16,184 nucleotides of DNA, from the NCBI GenBank assembly GCA_026388345.1, contig JAPLJY010000299.1, positions 1 to 16,184 of the forward strand, given 5' to 3'. The notes beneath the pieces were generated by a model. It saw only the letters and a program-made list of their open reading frames with translations, did no database searches and had not been told where the DNA came from. A program made the position numbers and the translations under genes. Source of the stretch: Deltaproteobacteria bacterium. GTDB lineage: Bacteria > Desulfobacterota > Syntrophia > Syntrophales > UBA5619. Positions 1 to 8,235 of the stretch are shown here, piece after piece. How positions within the stretch are numbered: position 1 is the first letter of the stretch; every line of letters starts with the position of its first letter.

Positions 1-29
1 ATTTCCTGGGACAGTTTTCTCTTGCAAAA

Positions 30-1961
30 ATGTTTCTTGAAGAAATCCAAAGCGAATATCGAAAATTGATAACGAAATTTGAAATCCTCATCAGAACCTT
101 TGAATTATCCCGACAATATGACCAGCATGAATGGTTAAAAATGAAGGAGAAACTGACTGAAATCAAGCACAATCAGAAACTGATTGTTCGACTGGTGGGA
201 GAAGAACTGTTTCAGGTAATGGCTGATGTTCACGCCAAGAATCTGAAAAATATCCGGGAGTCGAATTTCCCTTCCGAGTACATTCTCCCGGACAACTTTT
301 TCATCAATCCGACACTTCATACCGATAACGTTGCAGACGATTTTCTTCTCATGGATGCATATGTGCTCTTGAGCCAGCGATCCGATGAGCCCGATAATTA
401 CAGCAGTCTTAAATCGATCATCGATGACCTGTTGAGCAAAACGGATTTAGGGCGGGAGAGTACCACCGGCGGTGAAAATGAAAACAGAGAAACAAAGGAA
501 GCGGACATTCTATCCGCTGACGGCAATGCATTGGATCCCTGGTTAATGGAAATCGACAATATCGACCTGATGTTCAACTGTTTTGATTCTAAGGAACAGT
601 ATAAAAAGGCTAAAGGGAGGGAAGAGTCGAAAAATATTCTTCTCGAATTGAAATCGCGGATGAAAAACCAACAGAAGCTATTACATCTATTTTATAAGAA
701 ATTCAAGAAATCTCGGCTGTTAAAACTTATCGTGGCAGCATATGAAATGAAAATTGTATACCGCAGCTACTGTCCCCCTCTGCGACCGGTGCAGATCCGG
801 GAATATCTTTTAAAACCCGGGTCGAGAAAACCCATTGTTCGAGAACTGAAGCGCCGGGAATCATTTAACGGCAATAACTTTTCTCTTGCACCGCTTCATG
901 AAACGATCCGCCGGATAAAGAGAAGTTCCACTCGAGAAAAGAAGGAACATCTGCTGAGTTTTCTCAAAGATTTTCTCCGGTATCACAGGGACCTGGAAAA
1001 TGGCCGACTCCTGAAACAGGCAATGGACGCAATCAACCTTGTAAAGGATGAAAAAACTTTATTACTGTCGAAGAAAAATCGATTGTTGTATGAGTTTCCG
1101 CTTCCGGAGGAACGGGTCAAGGAAGAAAAACCCGTCATCAGTCATGTCATTATCAAAGCGGACATTCGCGGCTCGATGGATATCACCCACACGATGAGAG
1201 CCAGGGGGCTCAACCCGGCATCCTATTTCAGTCTTAACTTTTTTGATCCGATCTCCGAAATCGTCTGCGACTATAATGCGTCCAAGGAATTTATCGAAGG
1301 AGATGCGATTATTCTGTCAATCTTCGAAAACGAAGACACGGCGCAGGGCTGGTATAGTGTGGCCCGGGCATGCGGACTGGCAGTCAACATGCTTAATATT
1401 GTTCGGCAATATAATGTTAAAAATCAAAAGCATGATCTGCCGATTCTCGAACTGGGAATCGGTGTCTGTTACAAGCAGAGCCCTCCGGCGTATCTATTCG
1501 ATGGAGATTCGAGGATCATGATTTCCCAGGCAATCAATCTTGCAGATCGACTGTCCGGCTGCGACAAGAGGTTGCGCAAGCGTTTCAAGAATCAAGATCG
1601 GATGTTTAATCTGTTTGTATTTCAGAATTTTCGGGATGAAGACATCGAGGCTACGGCAGATGACCTTTCTCTGCGATACAATGTCAACGGGATTGAACTT
1701 GACCCGGAGGGTTTTGCCAAGCTCTCCAGAGAAATCAACCTGAAAAGCATCGAGTATCCGACAGAAAATAATGAAAAGGTCACACTTTATACCGGAAAGG
1801 TGCCGACATTAAGCGGAAAATATCAGCGTCTGGTGATTCGAGAAGCCGCCATTATTGAGGTCAAACAAGAAACCATGGATGTGATCGGCCCAACATCAAG
1901 AAAATACTATGAAGTTTGCACCCAACCGGCAATTTACGAATTCATCGACAACCATACGTAA
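30..1961 (+). CDS. Cyclase-like (class III nucleotidyl cyclase fold) protein with long helical N-terminus
   Basis: 643 residues from the first ATG in the window. Residues 1 to about 370 are Lys/Glu-rich and mostly helical in character, with no recognisable domain. From about residue 372 the chain resembles a class III adenylate/guanylate cyclase domain. KADIRGS (376-382) matches the first metal-binding Asp motif, EGDAIILSIF (from 423) matches the second Asp in its GD context, and AINLADRL (501-508) keeps the Asn and Arg of the transition-state motif N-x-A-x-R. A Lys expected just before the GD motif is not obvious, so activity is uncertain. No transmembrane segment is apparent. No Shine-Dalgarno lies before this ATG and the frame has no stop back to base 3, so the real start may be outside the window. 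The gene is visibly less GC-rich than those from 3637 onward. The fold is fairly clear; the cellular role is unknown. Confidence 0.7.
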   Translation: MFLEEIQSEYRKLITKFEILIRTFELSRQYDQHEWLKMKEKLTEIKHNQKLIVRLVGEELFQVMADVHAKNLKNIRESNFPSEYILPDNFFINPTLHTDNVADDFLLMDAYVLLSQRSDEPDNYSSLKSIIDDLLSKTDLGRESTTGGENENRETKEADILSADGNALDPWLMEIDNIDLMFNCFDSKEQYKKAKGREESKNILLELKSRMKNQQKLLHLFYKKFKKSRLLKLIVAAYEMKIVYRSYCPPLRPVQIREYLLKPGSRKPIVRELKRRESFNGNNFSLAPLHETIRRIKRSSTREKKEHLLSFLKDFLRYHRDLENGRLLKQAMDAINLVKDEKTLLLSKKNRLLYEFPLPEERVKEEKPVISHVIIKADIRGSMDITHTMRARGLNPASYFSLNFFDPISEIVCDYNASKEFIEGDAIILSIFENEDTAQGWYSVARACGLAVNMLNIVRQYNVKNQKHDLPILELGIGVCYKQSPPAYLFDGDSRIMISQAINLADRLSGCDKRLRKRFKNQDRMFNLFVFQNFRDEDIEATADDLSLRYNVNGIELDPEGFAKLSREINLKSIEYPTENNEKVTLYTGKVPTLSGKYQRLVIREAAIIEVKQETMDVIGPTSRKYYEVCTQPAIYEFIDNHT

Positions 1962-2056
1962 ACGAAAATGAACATGATGAAAATAATAAGGAGCCCCACA
2001 CCCTTTATGCGGTCTCTCATGGTGGACCAGCAACTCCTTTCATCGGGATAAAGTCT

Positions 2057-2107
2057 AACACGCATCCATTCCTCTGGGTATGACCTTTATTCCTGGATGC
2101 GCGTTTT
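2057..2107 (+). terminator. Possible terminator hairpin after the cyclase-like gene
   Basis: AACACGCATCCA (2057-2068) pairs with TGGATGCGCGTT (2094-2105), with one A-C mismatch in 12 positions and a 25-base loop. The right arm runs into a short TTTT. It sits about 95 bases after the stop at 1961. The long loop and short T run make it a weak intrinsic terminator candidate. Confidence 0.4.
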
Positions 2108-2234
2108 CATGGGGATGACAGATTGGAGAAAAACACACCCTTCAATTTGTAGTGCCCCCATTCATTGAGTGTGAACCCTCAGTCGTTCAGACAAAGACTG
2201 GGACACTGCTTTTATGGGAAAAGGAGAATGAAGC

Positions 2235-3230
2235 ATGGCTCATCCAAACTGGAAGGTGGTCATCACCGATTGTGACCATCCGGATATTGAAGAGGAGAAA
2301 AAGGTCTTTACACAAATCGGGGTGGAACTGATCTGGGCTCAGGCAAAAGAGGAGAACGAGATCCTTCATGTGTGCAAGGATGCGGAGGGGCTCCTGACCC
2401 AGTATGCCCTGATGACCCGAAAGGTTCTTGAGAAACTTCCCAAATGCAAGGTCATTGCCCGGTATGGGGTCGGTGTCGACTCCATCGATCTCCATGCGGC
2501 TACGGATTTGGGAATCGCTGTTGCCAATGTGCCGGACTACTGCGTCCAGGAGGTGGCGATTCAGGCGGTTACCCTGCTCATGGCCCTGATCCGAAAGATC
2601 GCCTTCTTCGATCAACGTGTCAGATCAGGGCAATGGGATTTTCGGCAGGGGATTCCCATCAACCGGATCCAGGGCAAAACGATGGGCCTGGTCGGATGCG
2701 GAAAGATCGGTTTGGAATTGGCGAAGATGATTTCCAGCATGGGAGTAAGGGTGATCTCCTTCGATCCCTATCTCCAAAAAGCGAGTGGAGGGATCGAACT
2801 GGTGGATCTCGATACCCTCTTAAATGAGTCGGATTTTATTTCGATCCACTGTCCCCTGAATAAATCCACCCGACACTTGATTGGAGAGAAGGCCTTTCAT
2901 CAAATGAAGAAAAGACCCCTGATCGTCAATACCTCTAGAGGACCGATCATTGATGAGATGTCCCTGATCGAAGCCCTGAAAGGGGGACTTGTCTCCGGGG
3001 CCGGGTTAGATGTGCTGGAAAAGGAACCACCGGACCCGCAGAGTCCCCTGCTCGCGATGGAGAACGTTATCTTTTCTCCCCATGTCGGGTTTTATTCCGA
3101 AGAATCGATCCGGGAACTGAACCGGAGGACAGCTGAGAGCGTTGCCGATGTCCTTCTGGGAAAATGGCCGAGATCGGTTGTGAACAGGGAGGTGATGGGA
3201 AAGACCAGGGCCAGCCTCGCCATTTCCTGA
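2235..3230 (+). CDS. D-2-hydroxyacid dehydrogenase (NAD-binding, CtBP/SerA-like)
   Basis: 331 residues, a normal length for the short (no ACT domain) members of the family, which reduce 2-keto acids to D-2-hydroxy acids with NAD(P)H or run the reverse reaction. The Rossmann motif is G154-x-G156-x-x-G159, followed by Asp177 at the end of the next strand, which suggests NAD rather than NADP. The catalytic residues are visible: Arg235 in NTSRGPIID, Glu264 in LEKEPP and His283 in SPHVGF. The substrate cannot be read from sequence; phosphoglycerate, glyoxylate or another 2-keto acid are all possible. AAGGAGA (2221-2227) lies 7 bases before the ATG and fixes the start. It appears to be a single-gene unit, with no co-directional partner close by. 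Confidence 0.9.
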   Translation: MAHPNWKVVITDCDHPDIEEEKKVFTQIGVELIWAQAKEENEILHVCKDAEGLLTQYALMTRKVLEKLPKCKVIARYGVGVDSIDLHAATDLGIAVANVPDYCVQEVAIQAVTLLMALIRKIAFFDQRVRSGQWDFRQGIPINRIQGKTMGLVGCGKIGLELAKMISSMGVRVISFDPYLQKASGGIELVDLDTLLNESDFISIHCPLNKSTRHLIGEKAFHQMKKRPLIVNTSRGPIIDEMSLIEALKGGLVSGAGLDVLEKEPPDPQSPLLAMENVIFSPHVGFYSEESIRELNRRTAESVADVLLGKWPRSVVNREVMGKTRASLAIS

Positions 3231-3442
3231 GTCGCTTCTCTCCATATTTGCTTTGTTTCAGATTTTGGTTTTTAGGGTTTATTTGTTAGTGTGGTTGGGG
3301 TTTGGTTCCTATTCATTCCTGGTAACCGATCACAGGGGTATGGTTTGACCGAGAAAATATTTTTAGCATGATGAAGATTTTGATGGCGACGTAGAAAGTT
3401 TATGTTACAGCCCATGCTCAGAAAGGCGAAGGCAGGGTGAGC

Positions 3443-3636
3443 ATGGCGGAAACATCATATAACATCCGAGGGCGGCAGATTGGTGGTCAAGAGTTTGAGA
3501 CCATCAGAGTTCTGATCCGGGGAAACGGTTTCTTTGGGCGGACTGCCATATCCAGGCTTCTGTGTGAGCAGTGGCACTGAGAACAATCCGATGGTCGGCT
3601 GAAAGATCGCGCCTGTGGCAGGGACGGCGGCCTTTC
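3443..3636 (+). pseudogene. Truncated DruA-like (DUF4338) N-terminal fragment, probable mobile-element remnant
   Basis: The ATG at 3443 opens 45 codons whose product resembles the N-terminal domain of DUF4338/DruA-like proteins: YNIRGRQIGGQEFETIRVLI, then GRTAISRLLCEQWH. A TGA at 3578-3580 stands where the family has Trp (family pattern CxxWxW). After it the same frame continues with family-like residues EQSDGRLKDRAC (family pattern PNGxLKDMACR). Homology then stops about where the converging synthetase gene ends (3637). So there is a nonsense change plus loss of everything after the first domain. Such domains occur in the Druantia protein DruA and in transposase-associated proteins; this fragment cannot tell which. 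No terminal inverted repeat was found. The 3231-3442 stretch upstream is AT-rich and shows nothing else recognisable. Confidence 0.6.
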
Positions 3637-5544
3637 TCAGGGCGCCTTTTGTGCGTAGCCGATGCTCTTTGCCGACGCGGTGATGCTTGTGAGCACCGAG
3701 GGATCCTCGATCGTCGAGGGGATTTCATAATCCTCCCCGTCGGCGATCTTACGGATGGTCGCCCGTAGGATCTTTCCGGACCGCGTCTTGGGCAGCGCCT
3801 TCACGACGACGCACTGCCGGAAGCAGGCAAGCGCCCCCAGGTCGTTCCGGACCATCTGCACGAGCTCTGCGGCGATCTCGTCCGGGCTTCGTTCGACGCC
3901 GCTTTTCAGCACGAAGAAGCCGATCGGAACCTGCCCCTTGAGGGCGTCGTTGACCCCGAGGACCGCGCATTCCGCCACATCCCGGTGCTTGGAGATGATC
4001 TCCTCCATCGAGCCGGTGGAGAGCCGGTGGCCCGCCACATTGATGACGTCGTCGATCCGCCCCATGATGAAGAGGTAGCCGTCCTCGTCGTAAAACCCCC
4101 CGTCCCCCGTCACGTAGCAGTCCTGGATCTTGTTGACATATTCGAGGTAGCGTTCGTCGTCCTTCCAGAGGGTCGGCAGACACCCGGGCGGGAGGGGCAG
4201 ACGGATGACGACGTAGCCCTCCTTGCCGTTCGGCAGCGGATTCCCGATGTAATCGACGATCCGGACATCGTAACCGGGGACGGCCTTCGTGGGTGAACCG
4301 GCCTTGATCGGGAAGGGTTCGACGCCCATGCAGTCGGCGGCGATGGCCCAGCCCGTCTCCGTCTGCCACCAGTGGTCGACCACGGGGATGCCCAGCATGT
4401 TGCCGGCCCAGTGATAGGTGTCCGGGTCGAGGCGCTCCCCGGCGAGAAAGAGGTAGCGGAGCGACCTGATATCGTATTTCTTGAGGTATTCCCCGTTCGG
4501 ATCCTCCTTCTTGATCGCGCGGAACGCCGTCGGGGCAGTGAAGAGGACGGAGACGCCATGCTGCGAGATGACCCGCCAGAAGGCGCCCGGATCCGGCGTG
4601 CCGACCGGTTTCCCCTCGTAGAGGACGGTGGTGCAGCCCGCAAGCAGCGGGGCGTAGACAATGTAGGAATGGCCGACGACCCAGCCGACGTCAGAGGCGG
4701 CCCAGTACACCTCGCCGGGACGGACGTCGTAGATGTGCTTCATCGACCATTTCAGCGCGACCGCGTGGCCGCCGTTGTCCCGCACCACCCCCTTGGGGCG
4801 TCCTGTCGTCCCCGAGGTGTAGAGGATGTAGAGCGGATCGGTCGCCGCGACCGGGACGCAGTCGGCCGGCGTTGCGCCCTTCATGAGCTCCGCCCAGTCG
4901 AAATCCCTCCCGGCGATCAGATCGGCGGCGAGCTGGGGCCGCTGGAAAATGATGCACTTTTCCGGCTTGTGATCGGCAAGGCGGACCGCTTCGTCGAGGA
5001 GCGGCTTATAGGGAATCGTCTTCTTTCCCTCGATCCCGCAGGACCCGGAGATGACGAGTTTCGGCTTCGCGTCGTTGATCCGGATCGCAAGCTCATTCGG
5101 GGCGAATCCCCCGAAAACGACGGAATGGACGGCGCCGATCCGGGCGCAGGCGAGCATCGCGACGACCGCCTCCGGGATCATGGGCATGTAGATCACGACG
5201 GTGTCGCCCTTCCCGACCCCGAAACCGCTGAGGACGCCGGCGAAGCGGGAGACCGTCGACAAAAGCTCCCGGTAGGTGATCTTCCGGATCGTGCCCGTGA
5301 CCGGCGAATCGTAGATGATCGCGACCTGCTCCGCCCGCCCGTTTTCCACATGGAAATCGAGGCAGTTGTAGCAGGTGTTCAGCTCCCCGCCGGCGAACCA
5401 GCGATAAAAGGGTTTCCGGCTGTCGTCGAGGACCCGGTCCCACTTCCGGATCCACTGCACCGCTTCGGCCGCCTCCCCCCAGAAGCGCTCCGGCTGATGA
5501 ATGGACTGATCGTACACCTTGGCGTAGTTCAAGCTGTTCGACAT
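3637..5544 (-). CDS. prpE: AMP-forming acyl-CoA synthetase, PrpE/ACSS3 type (propionyl-/acetyl-CoA synthetase)
   Basis: 635 residues, normal for the acetyl/propionyl-CoA synthetase family. It activates a short-chain carboxylate with ATP to an acyl-adenylate and then to acyl-CoA. The adenylate-binding P-loop YTSGTTGRPKG is at 242-252, WQTETGW at 393-399, TGD at 479-481, the hinge-region GRIDDVINVAGHR at 495-507, and the acetylatable catalytic Lys is K591 in PKTRSGK. Segments such as WVVGHSYIVYAPLLAG and LPPGCLPTLW look more like PrpE/ACSS3 than classical Acs, so propionate is a likely substrate, but acetate is not excluded. The start at 5544 is preferred because AAAGGAGG lies just upstream; an open frame extends further but without family similarity. 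It follows the DUF484 gene after 212 bases and has its own promoter candidate. Confidence 0.92.
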   Translation of the reverse strand: MSNSLNYAKVYDQSIHQPERFWGEAAEAVQWIRKWDRVLDDSRKPFYRWFAGGELNTCYNCLDFHVENGRAEQVAIIYDSPVTGTIRKITYRELLSTVSRFAGVLSGFGVGKGDTVVIYMPMIPEAVVAMLACARIGAVHSVVFGGFAPNELAIRINDAKPKLVISGSCGIEGKKTIPYKPLLDEAVRLADHKPEKCIIFQRPQLAADLIAGRDFDWAELMKGATPADCVPVAATDPLYILYTSGTTGRPKGVVRDNGGHAVALKWSMKHIYDVRPGEVYWAASDVGWVVGHSYIVYAPLLAGCTTVLYEGKPVGTPDPGAFWRVISQHGVSVLFTAPTAFRAIKKEDPNGEYLKKYDIRSLRYLFLAGERLDPDTYHWAGNMLGIPVVDHWWQTETGWAIAADCMGVEPFPIKAGSPTKAVPGYDVRIVDYIGNPLPNGKEGYVVIRLPLPPGCLPTLWKDDERYLEYVNKIQDCYVTGDGGFYDEDGYLFIMGRIDDVINVAGHRLSTGSMEEIISKHRDVAECAVLGVNDALKGQVPIGFFVLKSGVERSPDEIAAELVQMVRNDLGALACFRQCVVVKALPKTRSGKILRATIRKIADGEDYEIPSTIEDPSVLTSITASAKSIGYAQKAP

Positions 5545-5660
5545 ACCCCCTCCTTTGTCCGGTGGTTGCACGCAATTCGCAAGAGCGCGCCGGCGACACC
5601 TTGAACCAGCCTTTCCTTCCGGTGGTTCCGGCGGTTGAAAGAGGAATCCGTTCGGGATTC

Positions 5661-5721
5661 CAATTGATGATTCAATCAATTGATGGAGCGCATGATGGCA
5701 AAAAACCCCCGCGAATGTCAA
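5661..5721 (-). promoter_or_regulatory. Promoter and dyad operator candidate for the acyl-CoA synthetase gene
   Basis: On the minus strand a consensus -35, TTGACA (5716-5721), is followed after 18 bases by CATCAT (5692-5697, 4 of 6 matches to the -10 consensus). Just downstream lies an inverted repeat, CAATTGAT (5661-5668) and ATCAATTG (5675-5682), separated by 6 bases. That position, at and after the expected transcription start, would suit a repressor. The regulator is not identified. Confidence 0.45.
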
Positions 5722-5756
5722 GAAAAAAGTCGGAGGAAAAGTCAGGGGAAATGGAT

Positions 5757-6302
5757 TCAGTCTCCGTTCCCGGTCGTGCTTGGTTTATCCGGCGGCAGGA
5801 GCCGCGAGAGTTGTTCGGATACCGTTCGGGCCAGATGGTCGAGAAGGGCGGTCTCCATGCCGGGCCGGTAGCGATCCGGGGAGGCGTCCCCGTGGTTCAG
5901 GCTGCCGATCAGGCAACCGTGGCGGGTGAGGGGGGCGATGGCCAGGGAGCGGAGGAAGTATTTCACGTTGGGCGGCATCAGACGGAAGAAGGGCCGGAGA
6001 TCCCCGCTTGCCAGAAGCGGGTGCGCAACGTCCGGGAGAATTTCGAGAAACGGCGCCGGGGCGATGATATTGATCCGATCCCGCAGGATATCGGATTTCC
6101 CGAAGGGCTCGAGGAGCGCCTCCGTCTCCGGCCTGCGGAGGAGGGAGAGCCAGACGAAGGGGACGCCGAACGCCTCTTCGCTTCCCGAAATCAGCCTCTC
6201 GAAGAGCTCCCCGATTCCCCGGCAGATGGCAAGATCCGCCTCGATTCCCCCGAATTTACGGGCGATTTCGTCATTGGCTTTCAGGATATCCGGATCGTTC
6301 AT
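5757..6302 (-). CDS. DUF484 family (GAF-like) protein
   Basis: 181 residues, soluble. The segment from about residue 110 onward (LRSLAIAPLTRHGCLIGSLNHGDASPDRYRPGMETALLDHLA, key residues G-S-L-x-H-G and the R-Y-x-P-G-M turn) fits the DUF484 family, a GAF-fold group with no settled function. The N-terminal 40 residues are helical, as is usual for the family. It starts 9 bases after the xthA stop codon, with TAGGAAA as a modest ribosome site overlapping that stop, so the two genes are very probably co-transcribed. No ligand-binding residues can be assigned from sequence. Confidence 0.75.
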   Translation of the reverse strand: MNDPDILKANDEIARKFGGIEADLAICRGIGELFERLISGSEEAFGVPFVWLSLLRRPETEALLEPFGKSDILRDRINIIAPAPFLEILPDVAHPLLASGDLRPFFRLMPPNVKYFLRSLAIAPLTRHGCLIGSLNHGDASPDRYRPGMETALLDHLARTVSEQLSRLLPPDKPSTTGNGD

Positions 6303-6311
6303 GGCGGTTTC

Positions 6312-7100
6312 CTATCCGTCGGCGAAGTCGGCCGTGAGGATCGTATGATCGGACGGCTTTTCTGCGAGACGCGGGCCGAGATCGATCTCGCAGGCAAGAC
6401 AACGGGCGGCAAGCGGCGGTGTGGCGAGAATGTGGTCGATCCGCCAGCCGAGCCCGCGCTTCACCGCGGCGGGAACGCGGTAATCGAAGAAGGTGTAACG
6501 GCCCGGCTCCCCCGGATGAAGCCTACGGAACAGGTCTTCGAGGCCCCACGACCGGACGGCGGCAAAAGCCTCCCAGACCTCCGGCGTAAAGCAGACGTGG
6601 CCGAGAAGACTTTTGGGATCGTGGACGTCGATCCCTTCCGGGGCGACGTTGAGATCGCCGCACCAGATCAGCGGCGCCGCAGGGGACCCTGAGTAGTCGA
6701 GGAAGTTCCGCAGCCGCCGGAACCATTCGAGCTTGTAGGCAAAATGGGGCGTCTCCTTCTCCCGTCCCTGGGGAACGTAGGTATTGACAACGGTGACGCC
6801 CGAAAAGACGGCGGCGATCAGGCGGTCTTCATCCGCCGGACCGCCGTCCGCAAGACCGTACAGGACCGCCTCCGCCGTTTCCCGGGAGGCGATCGCGACG
6901 CCGTTGTATTGCTTCGCCCCCCGGAAGATCACCTGATAACCCTCGTCGGCGAATGCGGAAGCGGGAAACCGACTGTCCTCCACCTTCGTTTCCTGCATGC
7001 AGAAGACGTCGGGACGGTGCTCCCGGAGCCACGGCAGAACGATGTGGAGGCGGCTCCGGATGGAATTGACGTTGTAGGTTGCAACCCGGATGGTGCCCAT
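6312..7100 (-). CDS. xthA: Exodeoxyribonuclease III (AP endonuclease)
   Basis: 262 residues from the preferred start. This Mg-dependent enzyme of the exonuclease III/APE1 family cuts DNA at abasic sites and trims 3' ends in base excision repair. Catalytic residues are all visible: Asn10 in TYNVNSIRS, Glu37 in MQETK, Tyr108 in NTYVPQG, Asp149 and Asn151 in WCGDLNVAP, Asp222 in WRIDH, and Asp251-His252 in PSDHTI. The start at 7100 ([10 protein letters not shown]) is where family homology begins; the open frame extends to 7154 only by reading into the repeat element upstream. AAGGGAAAA upstream is a weak ribosome site. It is first in a two-gene unit with the DUF484 protein. Confidence 0.95.
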   Translation of the reverse strand: MGTIRVATYNVNSIRSRLHIVLPWLREHRPDVFCMQETKVEDSRFPASAFADEGYQVIFRGAKQYNGVAIASRETAEAVLYGLADGGPADEDRLIAAVFSGVTVVNTYVPQGREKETPHFAYKLEWFRRLRNFLDYSGSPAAPLIWCGDLNVAPEGIDVHDPKSLLGHVCFTPEVWEAFAAVRSWGLEDLFRRLHPGEPGRYTFFDYRVPAAVKRGLGWRIDHILATPPLAARCLACEIDLGPRLAEKPSDHTILTADFADG

Positions 7101-7116
7101 CGACCGGTTTTCCCTT

Positions 7117-7135
7117 GCAGTCTGTTGAAAAAGCC
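7117..7135. repeat. Extra partial copy of the repeat-element end
   Basis: GCAGTCTGTTGAAAAAGCC closely matches the terminal arm of the inverted-repeat element that begins at 7142, in the same orientation as its left arm. It looks like a leftover end from a second or nested copy. Confidence 0.5.
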
Positions 7136-7141
7136 TTTCTT

Positions 7142-7267
7142 GCAGGCTGTTCAAAAAGGCCCAGATGCAAGGCCCTCGATATCCTGAGCCGTGAGGCGTA
7201 CTTCATGGTACGTTGAACGGCGAAGGATAAGGGAAACGCCGCAAATGGGCGTTTTTCAACAGCCTGC
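7142..7267. repeat. 126-bp MITE-like inverted-repeat element
   Basis: The 21-base ends (7142-7162 and 7247-7267) are inverted repeats matching at 19 of 21 positions, each beginning GCAGGCTGTT from the outside. Pairing continues inward: CCCAGATGCAAGGC faces GCCGCAAATGGG, and the centre has GTAC-TTCATG-GTAC within a wider imperfect stem (10 of 14). The whole unit can fold as one long hairpin and has no coding content. It starts 6 bases downstream of the stop of the unknown gene at 7274 and ends 42 bases before the xthA start. I associate repeats of this design with syntrophic deltaproteobacteria, but copy number cannot be seen here. Confidence 0.65.
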
Positions 7268-7273
7268 TTGTCA

Positions 7274-8101
7274 CTATCGCAGATACGCCGGCAGCTCTTC
7301 CTCTTCCTTCCCGTCAAAGCTGCACGGGGCGCCGCAGCCCTTGCAGGGTCCCTTGACGGCGGGAAGGGGCGGCTCGCCCTTGATCCCCTCGATGGCGTCG
7401 AGGCAGCGGTTCACATCATCCTCTTCCCCGTCGACGATCAGCGTGACGGAGCCCTCCGCCCCACCCCAGCCGCCGGAGGCGTAATGGACGGCCTTCAGAT
7501 CGAAAAGGATTTCGATTGCCTCGATCTCCGTCACGATCCGGCCGTCCGCGACGAGGGCCATCCCCACCCGGCAGCCGATGGTCCGGCCCAGCAGCAATTT
7601 TCCGCCGTAGCGGGCCGCCTCCTCGACGGACGGGATCAGCTTTTCAAGACCGACAGGATAGATCGTCGTGACCCCCTGGGCCTTCAGGGCCATGTAGAAC
7701 TGACCCATCGTCCCACCTCCCGGACCTGCCATAACCACGCCGACATTGCCGAAAGGATCGATGGCATTGGCCCCTTTGATCAGCACATCACCGGGGGTCA
7801 GCTTGTCAATGACGGCGCCCGGTTCAACATTCAGGACCTCGCCCTTGTGCAGCGTGACGGGTTTCGTCCTCTGCCCCGCCGGCATCACGCAAAACACCCC
7901 CTTGATCACCTGGCCGGCCACGTATCGTTCCTTGTCCATTTTGCTCTTCAGCAGCTCTTCCAGGATGAAGGCGTTGGTCGAACCCCGCCCGATGACCAGA
8001 TACCCGTTGTCTTTTGCATGCTGCACCTCGGGCATCGCCGCGACGGCCTTGCCCAGCAGCCTTTTGGATTCCGAAGACGTCAACGTAAACAATGCCTGCA
8101 T
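7274..8101 (-). CDS. Conserved unknown protein with C-terminal CxxCxxxC motif
   Basis: 275 residues. I do not recognise a named family. The chain is soluble, with no signal peptide or membrane segment, and has a mixed alpha/beta pattern. A Gly-rich loop GPGGGTMGQ (127-135) follows a hydrophobic strand (GNVGVVMA) and could bind a nucleotide or phosphate. LHKGEVLNVEPG and GDVLIKGANAIDP look like conserved turns. Near the C-terminus KGPCKGCGAPC supplies Cys253, Cys256 and Cys260, which could hold zinc or an iron-sulfur cluster; both ideas are inference. GGGAGGT upstream supports the start at 8101. It has its own promoter candidate and lies downstream of the EamA transporter gene after 134 bases. 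Confidence 0.75.
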   Translation of the reverse strand: MQALFTLTSSESKRLLGKAVAAMPEVQHAKDNGYLVIGRGSTNAFILEELLKSKMDKERYVAGQVIKGVFCVMPAGQRTKPVTLHKGEVLNVEPGAVIDKLTPGDVLIKGANAIDPFGNVGVVMAGPGGGTMGQFYMALKAQGVTTIYPVGLEKLIPSVEEAARYGGKLLLGRTIGCRVGMALVADGRIVTEIEAIEILFDLKAVHYASGGWGGAEGSVTLIVDGEEDDVNRCLDAIEGIKGEPPLPAVKGPCKGCGAPCSFDGKEEEELPAYLR

Positions 8102-8138
8102 GACTTGTGACCTCCCTGCTTTGGATTTTCACTGATTT

Positions 8139-8165
8139 TTATACACCTTCGCGGAGGCTGTCAAT
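8139..8165 (-). promoter_or_regulatory. Promoter candidate for the conserved unknown gene
   Basis: On the minus strand TTGACA (8160-8165) and TATAAA (8139-8144) are separated by 15 bases, slightly short for a sigma-70 promoter but with near-consensus boxes. It lies about 40 bases before the start codon at 8101, which suggests the gene can be transcribed apart from the upstream transporter. Confidence 0.5.
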
Positions 8166-8235
8166 ATCTTTCGTGCCTCATGCCCTTGGATCTCCCGCGG
8201 GAGGGGAAGTCCGTCCCAATGCCTTTAGCGGCCTG

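Noticed and set aside
2180..2200. CAGTC/GACTG inverted repeat upstream of the dehydrogenase gene
   Set aside because: Five-base arms with an 11-base loop are expected by chance; no other operator evidence.
4372..5604. 410-codon open frame on the plus strand
   Set aside because: It is antisense to the acyl-CoA synthetase, whose catalytic motifs are unmistakable. The product is Asp/Arg/Gly-rich with no domain, as is typical of the mirror frame of a GC-rich gene.
5562..6692. 376-codon open frame on the plus strand
   Set aside because: It is antisense to xthA and the DUF484 gene and crosses an intergenic promoter; low-complexity Gly/Arg/Glu content.
7268..8110. 280-codon open frame on the plus strand
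   Set aside because: It is antisense to the conserved unknown gene, which has the better ribosome site, promoter and protein-like composition.
8193..8204. Perfect palindrome CTCCCGCGGGAG between the transporter stop and the next gene
   Set aside because: It has no loop space and no T run, so it is not a convincing terminator; length is within chance in GC-rich DNA.
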